From Streptomyces aureus (GTDB lineage: Bacteria; Actinomycetota; Actinomycetes; Streptomycetales; Streptomycetaceae): DNA of 34,650 nt. Shown one piece after another: positions 34,368-34,650 of this stretch; positions within the stretch are counted from its first letter, which is position 1; every line of letters begins with the position of its first letter. The DNA lies in assembly GCF_001418135.1 (NCBI RefSeq), contig NZ_LIPQ01000033.1:1-34650 (forward strand). Direction: 5' to 3'. The notes under the pieces were generated by a model. That model was given only the letters and a program-made list of their open reading frames with translations. It searched no databases and was not told where the DNA came from. A program made the translations under genes and the position numbers.

Positions 34368-34650
34368 ATGACCGCGATCGGCACGCTCACCACCCACCAC
34401 GTCGGCCTCAACGTCACCGACCTGGACCGCTCGCTCACCTTCTACGGAGAGGTCCTCGGCTTCGAGACGCTCGGCGAGGGCAAGGAGGGGGACAGCCGCT
34501 TCGCCTTCCTCGGCCGGGACGGCCGTCTGGTCCTCACCCTCTGGCAGCAGGCCGACGAGGCCTACGCGCCGGGCCGCGCGGGCCTCCACCACCTCGCCTT
34601 CGAGGCCGAGTCGCTCGACCACGTCCGCGCCGCCGAGGCCGCGCTGCTCG
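34368..34650 (+). CDS. VOC-family (glyoxalase/bleomycin-resistance fold) protein, N-terminal part
   Basis: The first 94 codons are in the window and the gene runs off the right edge. The protein begins MTAIGTLTTHHVGLNVTDLD, then SLTFYGEVLGFE, the standard first beta-alpha-beta-beta-beta unit of the vicinal oxygen chelate fold. H11 is a likely metal ligand, and GLHHLAFE starts the second unit with H75. VOC proteins include dioxygenases, isomerases and binding proteins for antibiotics; the subtype cannot be told from this fragment. It is divergent from the CGNR regulator and probably controlled by it. Confidence 0.9.
   Translation, partial: MTAIGTLTTHHVGLNVTDLDRSLTFYGEVLGFETLGEGKEGDSRFAFLGRDGRLVLTLWQQADEAYAPGRAGLHHLAFEAESLDHVRAAEAALL

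Overview
The window is very GC-rich. It has strong GGAGG-type ribosome sites, many GTG starts, high third-position GC, and an actinobacterial gene set: a PknG-type kinase, a csn chitosan-oligosaccharide operon, a CGNR-type regulator and PepN. This points to a Streptomyces chromosome or a very close relative. I see no transposase, integrase, CRISPR array, tRNA or rRNA, and base composition is even. It looks like core chromosome with ordinary family-level variation.

Layout, left to right. (1) 1-9453, all on the minus strand, so transcription runs from right to left: a four-helix membrane sensor (GlnX-like), an amino-acid solute-binding protein (GlnH-like), an uncharacterised helical protein, a PknG-type kinase with two Cys4 sites and TPRs, a PP2C phosphatase with two zinc ribbons, a von Willebrand A protein, and the start of a zinc-ribbon protein cut by the window edge. 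This is the actinobacterial GlnX-GlnH-PknG amino-acid-sensing pathway with extra partners. (2) 9661-16616, minus strand: an operon with the gene order of csnR-csnE-csnF-csnG-csnH-csnK, the CsnR-controlled uptake and processing operon for glucosamine oligosaccharides. A 15-bp palindrome upstream of csnR is the likely CsnR operator. A perfect 15-bp hairpin ends the operon. (3) 16676-22343: an MscS-type channel, a divergent HNH endonuclease, a pair of 14-bp palindromes, and a large secreted GH84-type protein whose catalytic Asp-Asp pair reads Gln-Asp. (4) 22146-24772, plus strand: a small repetitive ORF joined to malQ, then a small membrane protein and a 19-bp perfect hairpin. (5) 24839-29575: MarR, divergent from an EamA exporter, then a second EamA overlapping a LysR regulator, then allantoicase. 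One two-part DNA motif occurs upstream of both the second EamA gene and allantoicase. (6) 29664-34650: a 58-bp tandem repeat with paired substitutions, pepN, asd, a CGNR zinc-finger regulator and a divergent VOC-family protein. The last two share a control region with two equal 30-bp dyads.

How the genes work together: GlnX and GlnH probably report external acidic amino acids to PknG, and the PP2C enzyme and the zinc-ribbon protein are candidate opponents or readers of that phosphorylation. CsnEFG should import chitosan oligomers using an ATPase encoded elsewhere. CsnH and CsnK would process the imported sugars, and CsnR would repress the set. The best candidates for new biology are the expanded PknG locus, the shared LysR-type motif, the paired dyads next to the CGNR regulator, the allantoicase 3' repeat, and the altered GH84 active site.
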